Source of the DNA: Siphonodentalium dalli
Lineage: Eukaryota; Mollusca; Scaphopoda; Gadilida; Siphonodentaliidae
DNA: 64,000 nucleotides
Direction: 5' to 3'
Assembly: GCA_032622095.1 (NCBI GenBank)
Contig: CP136066.1
Coordinates: 110,879,319-110,943,318 of the forward strand
Part shown: piece by piece, positions 1-12,299 of the stretch
Position numbering within the stretch: position 1 is the stretch's first letter
Layout of the letters: each line of letters begins with the position of its first letter
Made by a program: the position numbers and the translations under genes
The notes under the pieces: generated by a model
What the model was told of the DNA's origin: nothing
The model's input: only the letters and a program-made list of their open reading frames with translations
Databases searched by the model: none

Positions 1-443
1 GCCACTTTTTTTTCTTGTTAACATTGCTTAAAAGTTGAAGGACATAATAAGGAACAAAATGAGTGGGGTGAAGTTAAGTCCCAGGGGGGGGGGGGTGCAA
101 GGGTACCCCTAATTCATTTTGGCTGGATATCATTTAGCAACTTTGGAATTTTGGAAAATAGTTATTTTAATTTGGCAATAGTAAGTTTTGGACATGCCGG
201 ACACTGATAATAAGTGAGTAGTAAAGTAAGGAGCACATAAACTGGGTGCATTGCATCAGACACTTATGATGTGATGTGTAGAAGAGAAAAATTGCAATGC
301 ATCAGAATTAGGATGAACAAGAGATGTACTGTCGTCCGGTGAATACCACCATGTGGGATACCGCCTAGTGTGGGCATACATACATGTATAGCCTATGACT
401 GAGTTACTCAGGCAGACGTACCAAAAAATCAGCATTTTCAGAT

Positions 444-1145
444 AAAACGAGAGGCCGATCACGATCGGCAGATGTTAACCCATCCCTTAGCGATAGTAAA
501 TTACTCTGATCGGAATTATAAATGAGAGTTTTGATGTTGATTTATAGAGTATACTGTTAGGTACTATTATAGACAATGCACATAACACAAATTACTGGAA
601 TTTATGTGTCACTCACATTTTAATGATTTATATAAGAGAATGCACTGGAACAGGATCTGTAATGCTGAACCACCACAGCCTTGGGTTAAATGCGAAAAGG
701 TGACCTGGACATGCAATACTTGATCAAGAGATTCCAATATAATGATAATGTATCAAATTCTACACACAACAGCAATGAAGATAAACACCTCACTGCTAAC
801 CGATTAATATATGTTATACAACAGAGCTGTCAATAAATCACAGGCTTATGTTAAATAGGGCAAGGAATTCAAACAAAATTTATTTTTTTAAAGAGTGAAT
901 TTTTTTTATTTTCGAAAAAGAGCCATAAATCAGTTAAAAATTGTCTGATCAAACACATATTCGAACTCGATCTGTCTTTTATGCTGAGAAATTCATATAC
1001 AAAATTTGGTTCCGATCAGATAAAAAATGTTTGAGTTATCGCACCATGCGTATAGTGTCTACAGACAAACAGATGGATGGACTAATGACAGTTGGTCAAT
1101 CCGGATGTTGACACTTCCATACTATGATATGGGTAAACATAAAAA
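444..1145 (+). mobile_element. Element family A, copy 1 (hairpin-ended, single tandem-core unit)
   Basis: Begins 'aaaacgagaggccgatc' with the palindrome gccgatcacgatcggc, contains one 'agccataaatcag...aaatttggttccgatcagat' core unit, and ends with an imperfect palindrome around 'ccatactatgatatgggtaaacataaaaa'. The ends are set by comparison with a diverged relative at 23266-27252, where homology starts and stops at the same bases while the flanks differ. It is pearl- or Helentron-derivative-like; no open frame is present. It also sits in copy 2 at 47291-47992. Confidence 0.6.
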
Positions 1146-1480
1146 TTAGTCTTTTGTGGGTATTAAATATAAATTTTCCTATCTCCACCAGCATGGGCAT
1201 GCATTTGATTTTTTTGTCTGTGAAACACTGGACAAACATGACAAAATATACCTTCTCATAAACCCAGAGTAAGAGTGCAAATTAATTAGATAGAGCTACA
1301 GCCTGTAAGCCAGCCCTCAAAAACATATATCTGGTTACCCCTCACACTAATGTCTAAAAATAACTCTAATTATCAATAACTCAGATTTACTGTTTGTCTC
1401 TTACAGAGCTAAATTGATACTGCTGGTAATCAATTAGTTGTTGACTGCTATGGTTATCTGTTCAATTCTTAGTTGAAAAA

Positions 1481-2029
1481 GGGCCATAACTCTGGTATAA
1501 AATGTTGGATCTAACCCATATTCAATCTCGATTTGTATTTTGAGTTGAGAAACTCGCATACCAAATTTGGTTCTTATCAGTTGAAAATTGGTTGATTTAT
1601 CAAAATATGTAGAAATTCTATGTCAAAGGGCCATAACTCCATTAAAAAATATCGGATCAAACCCATATTCAAACTCTATCTGTATTTTAGTCCTAGAAAC
1701 TTGCATACCAAATTTGATTCTGATCAGATAAATTTTTTTGAGTTATGGTAGCATGCATGAATTCCAAGTCGAAAAAGGGCCATAACTCCGTAAAAAAATA
1801 ACTCGGATCGAACCCATATTCGAACTCGATCTGTATTTGGTGCTGAGAAATTCATATACAAAATTTGGTTCCGATCAGATAGAAAATATTTCAGTTAACG
1901 CACCATGCGTAAAGTGTCTACAGACAGACAGATAGACGGACGGACGGACGGACGGACTAACTAACGACGAGTGGTCAATCCGGACAACGACACAATGTTT
2001 ACCATACTATGGTATGGGTAAACATAAAA
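1481..2029 (+). repeat. Pearl-type tandem-core array with ACGG microsatellite and terminal hairpin
   Basis: Three core units of about 150-160 bp begin 'gggccataactc' near 1481, 1628 and 1787. They are followed by a (gacg)n tract at about 1921-1960 and the hairpin 'tgtttaccatac tat ggtatgggtaaaca' ending in 'taaaaa'. This core-microsatellite-hairpin order is the arrangement described for bivalve pearl elements. The counterpart in copy 2 (48328-48837) has a shorter microsatellite and has lost the hairpin. Confidence 0.75.
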
Positions 2030-2035
2030 AGGTGA

Positions 2036-2700
2036 ATAACTCTAAAACGGAAAACTCTAACAAACTATTGAACACTCCATTGAATGCCTTCATAGTAGTT
2101 AACATCTGTACCAAATTTCATTGAAATCCGAGCTGTACTGTTCAAGTTATGACCTGAACAAACATCGTACGGATGGCTGGATGCCCACATGCATCAGACG
2201 GTGGACAAACATTACCAGATAAACAAAGATGAATAACACTAGAATGGAAAACCCAACCATAACCATTGAACACTCCATTGAATGCCCTTCATCATATGGA
2301 AGGATGCACCAACGCGCGACAGATGCAAAACAGTATACCCCCCTTTTTTAACAAGGATGTGGCAAAATACACCTGTGGTAATTTCAACAAAGGGCCATAA
2401 CTCTGGTGAAAATATATTTTCTTATATAATGTGATAATCAACCCAAATTCTAACTTGACCTGCATATCAGGCTAGTAAACTCACATACCAAATTTCATTT
2501 CAATCATTCAGACTTACTAAAGTTATCATCCAGAATGAAAAATGAGTGCAAATTCCAACAAAAATGGGCCATAACCTATGAACATTGGCAGCTGGAACCC
2601 AAATTCATCCTTAACCTGTTTTCAGTTCTGACTTACTAAAGTTATCATCCGGAAATGAAAAAAGTGGATGGACAGACGCACGGACCAAGAACAGAATACA
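2036..2700 (+). repeat. Second tandem-core array in HYPK intron 2, copy 1
   Basis: Two units of about 180 bp beginning 'gatgaataac'/'ggtgaataactc' (about 2032 and 2225) carry 'cattgaacactccattgaatgcc'-like text. Further 'gggccataac...accaaatttcatt...aaagttatcatcc' units follow from about 2391, ending in a short 'ggacagacgcacggacc' tract. No coding potential is evident. The counterpart in copy 2 is about 48838-49500. Confidence 0.6.
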
Positions 2701-2806
2701 TCAAGTTTTGAAAAAAACAGGCATATAAAAAAAGGGGCATAACTATTAAAATCAAGGTCATCAGTATGGTATAAATTATTTGATATTTTAAGAGCAAGAA
2801 TCTCAC

Positions 2807-2914
2807 TATTAGGTCGACGTCTTCATTCTTGATTTTCACTTTAGATAACTCTTTTTCTCGTTGCCTTTTTTCAACAGCTTCCTTCACATTTTGGTCTCTC
2901 ATAACCTGCATGGC
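2807..2914 (-). CDS. HYPK: HYPK coding exon 2, copy 1
   Basis: Same 36 codons as 49609-49716 (AMQVMRDQNVKEAVEKRQRE followed by KELSKVKIKNEDVDLI), with the same TTGCAG acceptor and GTGAGA donor on the minus strand, phase 0 at both ends. No coding difference from copy 2 was seen. The exon 3 expected further down the minus strand is not present in 1-2806, which holds only repeats; by analogy with copy 2 it would be about 10 kb beyond the window edge. Confidence 0.88.
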
Positions 2915-3734
2915 CTGCAAGAGTAATATTTAGAAAGTGCAGTAATACTAGACCTCAAATTGATAGAATAACCGATTGGAAATGTCAATATTCATATTTG
3001 GACAATATCGCACAACAGGGAATATTTTGTATTTTGTTATATGCCATATAAATTATATATCGCACTTGCATAACCCAAAACTCAGTGATGAAAGTATCAA
3101 ACCAATCAACAATCAATCTATCCTTTACTGTTATCTACAACTATGACTGCTCATTGGAATAATGGTGTGAAGTTAGTCTTCTAAATCTTTCAATTAATAA
3201 GATATAGGCCTGATCACATTTTACCACATACTTTTCACCTTTAACATACCGGTACTAGTATATAATTATTTTCAAAGGACAATAAATTGGCTTCGTCACA
3301 TACAAGTTTGTCTTTTCCTGATGTGCTTTGTGTCTAAGTGCGACTATATACATCCACACTTAGTCTAGAACTAGACAATGTTTTGCAGACATTCGGGGTT
3401 CTTGCAAATATCCCATAAATCTGAGGTGATATGTGTAGTGTCTATCCATTTTATAGGCTGATTAGCTTATATACAGCAATTGGGGAAAGTGTCGGACCTG
3501 GTGAAGTATGATAGACAAACTGAGGTTATAGCTTGTTTTGGATGTGTGTCGATCGGACCTGTTAACGTTAATAGACTTGCTAGAAATATACAAAGTAAGG
3601 GCTATAAGTCACGTAAAACAAGGGATGGGCATCAAAGATGGCTCTCGTCAAGTTCAGTATCATGACGTGAGTACATACGTGTCCAGTAAATCATGACTAA
3701 ATGTCACTGTGTCTGGCCAATCTAGCTGGTATTG
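2915..3734. other. Start of HYPK intron 1, copy 1; nothing recognised
   Basis: Intronic sequence with no supported gene or repeat structure. Open frames here and at 3945-4271 are conserved in copy 2 only because the whole segment is duplicated, and they resemble no family I know. Confidence 0.5.
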
Positions 3735-5125
3735 TCAGGTCGGGCACAGGTGCCAAATGAGCTAAATAGCTCATTTGAGCTCACGCAGCTAAATCAAGCT
3801 AAATTTGATTTCAGTTCAACATATGCCACAAATTATCGCGATGCAAATTTACTTTCATTAGATAGACCCCACATCAAGCTCCAGAGAAACACCTTTGGTA
3901 AAACTAATTAAAACAGCTGTGTTGCGATCAGATTCAAAGGTGTTTTGATTAACACTTTTAGGAATTTGACCATACTTCTTAACAAACTTACGAATTGTGT
4001 ACATAAAAATGCTGATTCTACATATGCATTTACCCGGAATGTATTTGTGAAGGTTCAAGACATAAGGTTACAATGTCTTGTCCGACTGGATAAACCGCTG
4101 GCATCTACTTATGAGAAATATTTTTTCCAAAGTGACAGAACTCCCATTAGGAGAGGAAGAAATATGGAAGCACGAGCAGTCAATACATTCTTTTTCTACT
4201 GTATAATTTTACACATCGCTTACTGTGTTTTCTATTTTGTTGATATGGTTAAGGCTTTCCATATGTTCTAATAGTAGGATAAGATTAAAGATAGGGATGC
4301 AAAGCTAACATGGTGCCTGGCCCAAGATTTACCGACTGAAAAGTCAATTAAACATTATTTTCTCTTAAGAATTTTGATAAATCATTTAGCAAATGTGACG
4401 TCACGAGCCGCAGGATACAGATTTCTTCGCAAAGATCATTATTCACTTTCTGATTTTAACTTTCTTTTTCGTCGTGTGTTCAATTTTGTTTTGTTTAATT
4501 AGTTGTTAAATCACTCCCCGATCTTGCCTCACAAATCCTAATTGCCTTGCATAACATCGGGCAATTTGGCGAAGGCAAAGATAATTACACCATCTTAATA
4601 TTTGGTGAAGTTACATGGCTGCTTTTAACAACTCAAATGTTCAATAGGAAAATCACCAGTTGCTGACCGTGCAGCAAGCTAAGCGCATATTACATTGGGC
4701 CTACATTTTGGTCCTTTATACACAATAAGTTTGTGCTGAAAAATCTGGGGCCCAGATACAAAATAAAGAAGAAAAAACATAATCCGCGACTATATCTAAA
4801 CAACCGATGGAATTATCCCCATACAATATATATATATGTATACTTTCAGATGACATAATATGTCCGATAGCCAGACAATTAAACATGGGACTAAAAGGTG
4901 CTTTGTAACTGCATGTTTATGATTTACACAGATTTACTAGACATTTGGTCTTATATAATTTGGGCGCCCAGCCAAGAAACATGCAGGGTTTCCGCTAGGG
5001 GTTGGGGGAATGTGGCCGTATTTGGGAAGCACATAGCCAGCGCCTTGTCAGGAGAAAATCTGGATGTTTATCACTGAAAGTAGCCATTTCCTTGCGTTTG
5101 AGACAACAAGCAGGAACATCATTAA

Positions 5126-5454
5126 CCTCTTCGCTGCTATGATGTCCGTAACTATTACGGACGTAAAAGTGCACGCCGTGTGCTATATGGTCCGTAGGTA
5201 CTACGGACCTACTTCAGCACACTAGAAGTAGGCAATTATACATAACTGGAATTCATAGATTGGTGCATCGGAATAACTGTATCTCCAAGTTTCTAACAGT
5301 GTATGATGTTCCACGATTGTGAACGATAATAGCCTTTCAACTGAGTCAGTTTTATAGTTCTTGTGGTATACCCGTTATAGTTTCCCATTGGAAAATGGCA
5401 ATAACGTCAACAGCCCAGCACACGACGTCATAACGTCATTTAGCAGCGAAGAGG
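5126..5454. mobile_element. piggyBac-like MITE, family cctcttcgctgct, copy 1
   Basis: The ends CCTCTTCGCTGCT and AGCAGCGAAGAGG are perfect inverted repeats, flanked on both sides by TTAA (5122-5125 and 5455-5458), the target duplication typical of piggyBac superfamily elements. The 329-bp interior holds two short palindromes around 'tccgtaactattacgga' and 'gtccgtaggtactacggac' and no coding frame. TTAA targets also occur in a few other superfamilies, so the class is inferred. Confidence 0.8.
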
Positions 5455-6337
5455 TTAAAGCTTTGTAGAAACCAAATTAAAACAGATAATCTTTCTTTGA
5501 TCTCAAGTTGATGAACTAAAAGCATGTATACAGTTGATAAAACAACTTTTATAACAGTAGCAAATTAAGCGACATCAAACGGCACCGACATCAAAGGGAA
5601 CCGTGGTTGGCAAAGACACATTGTCACTGTTTGCTCTAGCTGCAGCTGTAACCAGTGATAATTACATCATGGGCAGAGGTCATGTCATGTGCTATACCCA
5701 GCTCTGCATGCTTTCTTTGTGTTTTGTTCACGGTACCAATTAAAACAGATTGGTGTAAATTCAAAAGTCATTCATCAGACGGTAGTTGACATAATGACAT
5801 CATGCTGGATTCGTATAATGGATAGATAATTTTTGTATTAATTCAATTGGGAATAAATACACTGCCACTGAAAATAACTATTAATATTTTAAGTGTTTTA
5901 TTTTTAATTGAACATTTCTTTGATACAGACCTTGCTTTGATGTAAAATGTCTGCACTGACTGCCAGACTTAACCTGTGTTCATGGTTGTAGCTCAGAATT
6001 AAGCCCCATACTGACTTACCGATTTATAATGCCCATTCCGAGGGGAAATAATGGGTTTAGAAATCTGGGACTTATATGTATATACCGAAATCTACCTACG
6101 GTAATTTAAAATGCAAGAAGATGATTACTAATAAACATTTGACGACAAAGCGTTACCCAGGATGGTGGAGACAACTTCAGACAACTGATCAACTACTGAT
6201 CATGTGCAGGATTCCTTGCAATCTGTTAATCTTCAGTGTCGGTGGTAACTCGTCCTGTGTAAAATGGGGGCTGAGCTAGGTCTGTGGCTATTGTGTGGCT
6301 AATATTAAGTCAAGGTTGGGGAGGGGATGAGGCTGCT

Positions 6338-7490
6338 TAGTGCTGGGCGGTATTTCGGTATACCGATTATAGTCGGTAAGATTTTCAATACCGTTACCGT
6401 TACCGTCATTCTTTCCCATAATCGGTAAACCTTGAAGACGGTATTATCGCGGTTACATATCATACAGGCCCATTACCGAGTATATTGTGGTTTTCTTTTG
6501 TCGGGATACAAAGAAATTACTTCGTTTCTTTACACCGTATTTCATCGAAATCATAATTAAGAGGTAGCGAGTTTGTGTCAGGAGACAGCGTTGCTGTAAA
6601 TTGGGCTGGAGTAGCTACTAGCGTTGCAGATTATGTTTACCAAGTCATCCCCGAAATTGGCGCAAATATATTTCAAGACTTACGTTGTGTGCCCCATGCA
6701 CGTGCTGATCGACAATTTTAAAATGACCAGTCCGTTTCAATGATTGGCGTGTGCAAGTTTATGTCATTTCCAAACAAAATGCATTCCTTCCCCACCTGGG
6801 ACAAAATCCAGCCCAACATTATATATTGCAAGGTATGATTGCATCATTCTGCGCCTTTTTTAATCGACTGAATGCATGGGGCAGCTCATTATTTCAGGGG
6901 TGTTATCGAGTGGGAATAATTGATCACTTCATAAACCTGGATTTTAAAGTATGATTTATAATAATGCAACGGGAAGTCAATAATAGTTCTAGAAGTTAAA
7001 TACTTTGGAAGTAATACACTTCATTTCCCGGCATTTAATAAAATCATCGTACTTATTCTTAAGTTATTCACACCCGGCGGAACATTCCAATATCAACGTC
7101 ACAGCACGTGCTCTGCAAGTCGGCACTGTCAGTTGGGGATTGTTTCAAAGCTCTTGTGTGTATCCAACTTCGCTGAATGATGCTTGCATTAAATTGTATA
7201 AATCACAATTATTACCTGTATTTAAGATCAGCTCATGAATCCATGCATGCAGATAATGATACATTCATTGATTGCATTCCATAATTTAATAAAACGGAGC
7301 GTAAATTTCCTTGTTTTATGTAATCTGGGTAGGGATTAGATTTCCCTCCATAAAGTCGACCTGTGCACCAAACGAATGCTACTAAACGGGGGTTTTAAGG
7401 GATTAGTTTAAATAATCGGTAATACCGTATACCGCGGTATTATTTTAGGATTACCGCGGTGTTTTTATGGTTAAATACCGCCCAGCACTA
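6338..7490. mobile_element. hAT-like non-autonomous element, family TAGTGCTGGGCGG, copy 1
   Basis: The inverted termini TAGTGCTGGGCGGTATTT and AAATACCGCCCAGCACTA are flanked by a perfect 8-bp direct duplication AGGCTGCT (6330-6337 and 7491-7498), the hallmark of hAT insertions. Subterminal regions are rich in 'ggtataccg' and 'accgcggta' motifs, as expected for transposase-binding repeats. At 1153 bp it has short open frames but nothing that looks like a hAT transposase, so it must be mobilised in trans. It lies in HYPK intron 1. Confidence 0.88.
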
Positions 7491-7498
7491 AGGCTGCT

Positions 7499-8612
7499 GG
7501 ACGGCCGGCCTGCGTAGTAGCGGAAACCCTGAATTCGTATATCAAAACTGTCCTTGATATTTCCGTGATGTATACCATATTATGTAGCTTGTAGTCAATG
7601 ACCATGCTTTGCAACTATTGCTAGTCACGATTGAAATCATATTAGTGATATTATTGCAGGGAGCTACATGAAATGAATAAAACATCATTTTTGTAGGTTT
7701 TACAACTTATGACAACTAATACAATTATATTAGGTTAGTAGAGTTAAATTGTTGATTATAAATTCTAAAACAATCATATTTATGCTGAATTCAGTATTTA
7801 GAGATGGTTATGATACACTTTACTAACTTAAATTTATATTAAATTAAAGTGTTCAGATCGCCAGAGGCAGTTTAGTAAAATACGCAGGGAGATTGGCGAT
7901 CGACCAATCAGAATTGCTTCAGCATTGGGTCGCTTAGGATATTATCTGTTGAATTTAATGACAGGGAATAAAATAAATATTTATCGCGGAATCGGGTGTA
8001 AAAAGTCATGTAAATAATGGAATCTCGAGCTGGGAACTTATTTTTTCGACTTTATAAGCTAGGTTCCCAGTCAAAACTTTAAAAAGTTCCCGGTTTTTGT
8101 ACTGGTGGAATATGAATCTCTTCTCTTCTTCACATTACAGCTCACTGTCATTTACTGACAATTATGAGCCGGTCCAGGTGCAACCACGGCCGAGTAACTT
8201 TATAACCCTGTGGTGACTCCAGTAGCGTTCTTTAACGTGCACACACCGAGGCGTGTACACGGGTCAGCCATTAATGTCCACACCCGATCGGACAGCGTAC
8301 TGCACCACAACAACATACCTGGACAAATATTGTAATGGGGGAAGTCGGCACTTTTGTATTCGGATCTTTATTCAGTGATCTCGAATGAGACTTTTCAGCC
8401 TTACAAACTTGGTATCTGACCGAGTTCTGATTTTTTTGTCAGAATGCCCTGACCAGGTTGCGATCCCCGGTCCGCTAGCACGAGACTCGAGAGACCAGTA
8501 CTTACACTACCTCTCGGCTACCGACTTCCCTATCATGATCTCTACGGGCGTCAGCAATACTGCCAATAGTAGAGATTCATGGCATGATCTAGTCCAGTAA
8601 AAGTAAAACTTA
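7499..8612. other. HYPK intron 1 between the hAT element and the right inverted end; nothing recognised
   Basis: No gene or repeat supported. In copy 2 the same region is interrupted by the hAT-type element at 56090-57638 inserted at the 'gtaaataa' corresponding to about 8010. Confidence 0.5.
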
Positions 8613-8927
8613 CTAATTTAGCTCATTTGGAACCTGTGCCGGAACTGGTCGTTCTTGCCAAATTTTAGGTCAACGAATGAACGATGGGGGATGGGGAGAG
8701 GCACCAAAATCTCAAAAAAATTAATATATACAGCCCACAGGGAGGCAGCGGAGCATGTCAAAACCAACTGTGATATATACCGGTACTCATACTCTGATTA
8801 GTACAGCAATAACACTAAGTGACTAACAGTAACATTTCCAATTCAATTTCAATTGTATTTGTAATTTGTGTTTTTGTTTATTTTTTTCTCAACTCAACAA
8901 TGAAGTGAACAATTTAAGTTCTCTTAC

Positions 8928-9083
8928 AGCCCCAATGTCCGATCCAGAAATTTCGGCTTCTTCCACATAGTCTGTGACTTTTTCGAGATCTGTGGAACTT
9001 GTGTCATATTTGGCAGTCTTCTTTGCCTTCTCTGATTCGACATCAATTTCGTCGTCAGCGTTCACCGGCTCCTCGGCTGCCAT
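8928..9083 (-). CDS. HYPK: HYPK coding exon 1, copy 1
   Basis: Identical in coding sequence to 58569-58724: MAAEEPVNADDEID at the start, TDLEKVTDYVEEAEI in the middle, ending at GGGGCT before a GTAAGAG donor (phase 0, 52 codons). It splices to 2807-2914 across a roughly 6.0-kb intron that keeps the empty sites of the two elements present in copy 2. Its exon 3 is outside the window, so this copy is seen as partial. It may be a real second HYPK gene in tandem or the other haplotype of the same locus. Confidence 0.88.
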
Positions 9084-9300
9084 GTTTGTTTGCACACACA
9101 TGTGCTTCCGGATTTATATTTTCGTACATAGAAATTGCGTACCATTTTATGATAACCGTATGAATTCATGAATGAATGATTTTATTCAACGAACATACCT
9201 GTTCCATTCATGTTTACAATTTAAAACAGTGCTAGGCCTATGCATGAGACACATTGATGCATTTATATATAGTAGATAGTATAAATGAAAACTCATATAT

Positions 9301-9474
9301 CTCGTGCCTTTAACCATTTTTGTTTCAATTAAAACAGCTTTCTGAAACAAGTTAAACTGTTATTGTGCCTCATATAATTTATGTATATATACATAAATTA
9401 TATGAGGCACAATAACAGTTTAACTTGTTTCAGAAAGCTGTTTTAATTGAAACAAAAATGGTTAAAGGCACGAG
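9301..9474. repeat. Perfect 174-bp palindrome, copy 1
   Basis: Two 87-bp arms with no spacer, centred between 9387 and 9388 (atgtata|tatacat). By eye every base pairs, from ctcgtgcctttaaccatt at the left edge to its complement ending cacgag. It lies about 218 bp upstream of the HYPK start codon. It could be a hairpin-type MITE or a palindromic rearrangement. Confidence 0.95.
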
Positions 9475-10017
9475 CGGCGTTCGTTGCAGAAATATTCACA
9501 TTTGTTCAAATCGCCATCAACAGAAGGAATATTAAAATATATATAGTTTTGTTCATATGCCAAACATAATCAGCGCGTAAATAGTATATTGTCATCAATA
9601 CGTACGATGGTGTACGTAAACAAGAGACTGTTCATGTTACATAAGTTGTGCTTCTGTCTACATAACACTGTCAGTGCAATTATATTGGTTAATCACACAA
9701 AATTGATATATAAACGCTCTTTATTATTTCCATATCAGGTAAACAGTAACAAATAACGCTCTTTATGTTTACCATATCAGGATCTAAACAAACGCCAGGA
9801 AACGTAACGTTTTTTTTTGCTTGTGTTTACATAACAAAGGGAAAAATATGCAGATTTTTTGTGTTCGAATACTGGCTGATAGGCATTTGTCGATCTGCCA
9901 CATACATGCATTGGAGTTTCCACTTTAGTGTGTAATGAGAGTAGGCTTATGCTAGGTCTAACCAGGTGGTCAAATTCCATACTACTAAATGGAAAGTTTA
10001 ATGCATTGGTTTAAAGC

Positions 10018-11043
10018 TAGTGATGTGGACCGGATCGCTTTGGACCGGTCCGGTCCCGCGGTCCGGTCCGGACCGGGTGTCACTGGACCGGACCGGACCG
10101 CTTTTTGCCGCCGGTCCGGTACTGCTCTCCGGTCCGGTCCACTATTTTACTTCAGTTATAATAAACTATCGCGAATATTATTGCGTATTTGCCGTCATAT
10201 CAATTAGCAACGATGTAGCCTATTGACGCATTCAAGTGGTTAATATCTATTAAACGTTTGATGCCACGAAAACAATGTATATAATCTATAGATTTACTTT
10301 GTACATGACACTTTTCTTATAATGAAAGTGCCAGTGTGGGTATTCTATTGTTTTTCACAGTTATAATTATCGAAGAAACATGCAAACCACATTACATATA
10401 TAGTACATACACAAGACAGTCACATTAATCCAATAGTAGTTGTACCTAGGTATATAAAGTTCTGTAATTGGCAGGACTATACAATTAGCCATCACAATCT
10501 CCAAGACTCCAATATTAATGTAGTAGTCATATTAGTACACATTTGTATAATTATAGTTATTTCGTTTAAATTTCAATTTAATGAAAATAAGTATGATACG
10601 AATCATGCATACGATCAGTGGAGTGCCATGTTAGATTGATTATAACACATTCTGGCCTAGGCCTAGCTATATATCTGTCCAATACATTTAATTAGTGCAT
10701 GTTCGCATTACTAGAAATACTATTATCGTGCATCGTTCCCAGTATATCCCACCAGAGACAGACAATGATGCATACAATCGACAAACAATGTAAGTTTTAA
10801 CATATATGGACTCATTGCAATGCACGGAACTCAGTAACCTTATAGTTTGTACTATACAGAGTAAAAACTTTGAGAAAACAGAGAATTCATTAACATATAG
10901 TCTATTATAGGTGGACCGGACCGTTTTGGACCGGTCCAGGCATGTGTACCCGACCGGAATGGCCTGGACCGGATCGGACTGGACCGCCTTGGCAGTGCAT
11001 GGACCGGACAACCCAAGGTGGTCCGGTCCGGTCCGTGTCACTA
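10018..11043. mobile_element. hAT-like element with GGACCGG subterminal repeats, copy 1
   Basis: Starts TAGTGATGTGGACCGG and ends CCGGTCCGTGTCACTA, an imperfect inverted repeat. Both ends (10030-10142 and 10912-11035) are crowded with ggaccgg/ccggtcc motifs in both orientations, in sharp GC contrast to the AT-rich centre. No clean target duplication was found. No transposase frame is present. A diverged, compact relative is at 22286-22704. Confidence 0.75.
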
Positions 11044-11256
11044 ATTGGTACAGTGCATGGACAGTATAGGCATATGTTAACCCATCAAATTATACATATA
11101 TTCCCTGCATGTCCATGCAGTGAGTTTATTTATTTCAGTTTTACATAAATTCTCGAAGCTTCTTTCCGACGGGTGTCGAGAAGGAAGTTTTTCACCCCAC
11201 CGTCCGCCCCGGGAGCCGTATGCAATTAACATGATAGCTTGATGTCATCTCCGCTA

Positions 11257-12299
11257 TAGGGGAGAGCGGGGCATGTTGGAACCTTTTTTATTCAATCACA
11301 CATGCAGGGGAATGTGAGCATGGGCCCCTTTCTTTTTTCAACTTTTATTATAAAGTATATCAAAGTCTTTAAATATGGCATATGATTATCATATGTATAT
11401 ATGATCTATTTCGCTTTTACATGGAAAAATCGAAAATGAATTCGTTCCAACATGCCCCGGGTTGTTTGAAACCAGGGGCAAATTGGAAAATCGACCTGGG
11501 TAAGTCAGAACACTGATCGTATAAGGAACACATATGAAATCAATGTATAATAGAGGTAAAATCACTAATATATTCCAAGAACTATATTAAATTGCTAGTA
11601 TGAAACATAATAGCTGAGTCCGGTAAATAAAGTATGTTCGAGAAATCGTCATCATTGGAAAACGCGACACATAAAACGTCCTTTCACATATGCCTACATA
11701 GTGTAGGAGGGACGTAGCAAGATCAAATTTGGAAGGGGTTTTAGTGCCATCGATACAAACCTCCCCATTTGCCACACAAATAATTATTCATCAACGAAAA
11801 CGTATTGAAATCATATTTAGGACACGATTGCAAGCAACTAGCTGAGATGCATTCATCCATAATTCCATAGGATTTTTTCCATAATGGTTAGTTATACTAG
11901 CTCATGCAATGCATAATTTTGATGTGGTTTTCCCGTAAGTCGCACTAACATGCCCCAAACGTGGAAAAATGGTCTTATGGTACACGATCTTGGAAAGACA
12001 CTAATTAATCGGTATTTTTTTTTTATTTATGACTGAAATGAAATGAAACTGGATCAACTGACATAATTTACACTCTTTACGTCTTGAAATTTTATCTTGA
12101 ACATTGATGAAACCTGAAAATCGAAAAAATTACTTGATACCCACCAGAAACGGTTTTTGTGCGTATCTCTTACACCATTCCGAGAATAGTCAGAATTGTT
12201 GTGTTATTTGTGCATACAAGAGTGTTTTCCACAAATAAGTGGCAATTGTAGATGCTGTTTTATTTTTTAAGACGTTCCAATATGCCCCGGTCTCCCCTA
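11257..12299. mobile_element. Inverted-repeat element TAGGGGAGASCGGGGCAT, copy 1
   Basis: Left end TAGGGGAGAGCGGGGCATGT and right end ATATGCCCCGGTCTCCCCTA form an inverted repeat of about 27 bp continuing into ttggaac/gttccaa. A third 'gttccaacatgccccggg' lies inside at about 11445. No clear target duplication and no coding region. The superfamily was not determined. Confidence 0.7.

Larger units (their letters stand above)
3735..8648. mobile_element. Possible 4.9-kb element defined by a distant inverted repeat pair, copy 1
   Basis: The stretch at 3735-3768 (containing gcacaggtgccaaatgagct) and the stretch at 8613-8648 (containing agctcatttggaacctgtgc) are inverted repeats of about 34 bp with few mismatches. 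The left end also has a small internal palindrome 'aaatgagctaaatagctcattt'. No direct target duplication was found, and no transposase frame is visible inside. The interior holds a piggyBac-like MITE and a hAT-like MITE. It could be a large degenerate DNA transposon or a chance pair of related short repeats. Confidence 0.35.

Noticed and set aside
2645-2920. Treating the whole 91-codon minus-strand frame as one protein
   Set aside because: Only 2807-2914 matches HYPK; the rest reads through a GTGAGA donor into the intron.
3945-4271. 108-codon open frame, identical in both duplication copies (also 50747-51073)
   Set aside because: It lies in HYPK intron 1 on the opposite strand and has no recognisable domain; identity between copies reflects the recent duplication, not selection.
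8385-8600. GC-richer stretch that looked RNA-gene-like
   Set aside because: No cloverleaf or A/B box could be assigned, and copy 2 carries small insertions that would break such a structure.
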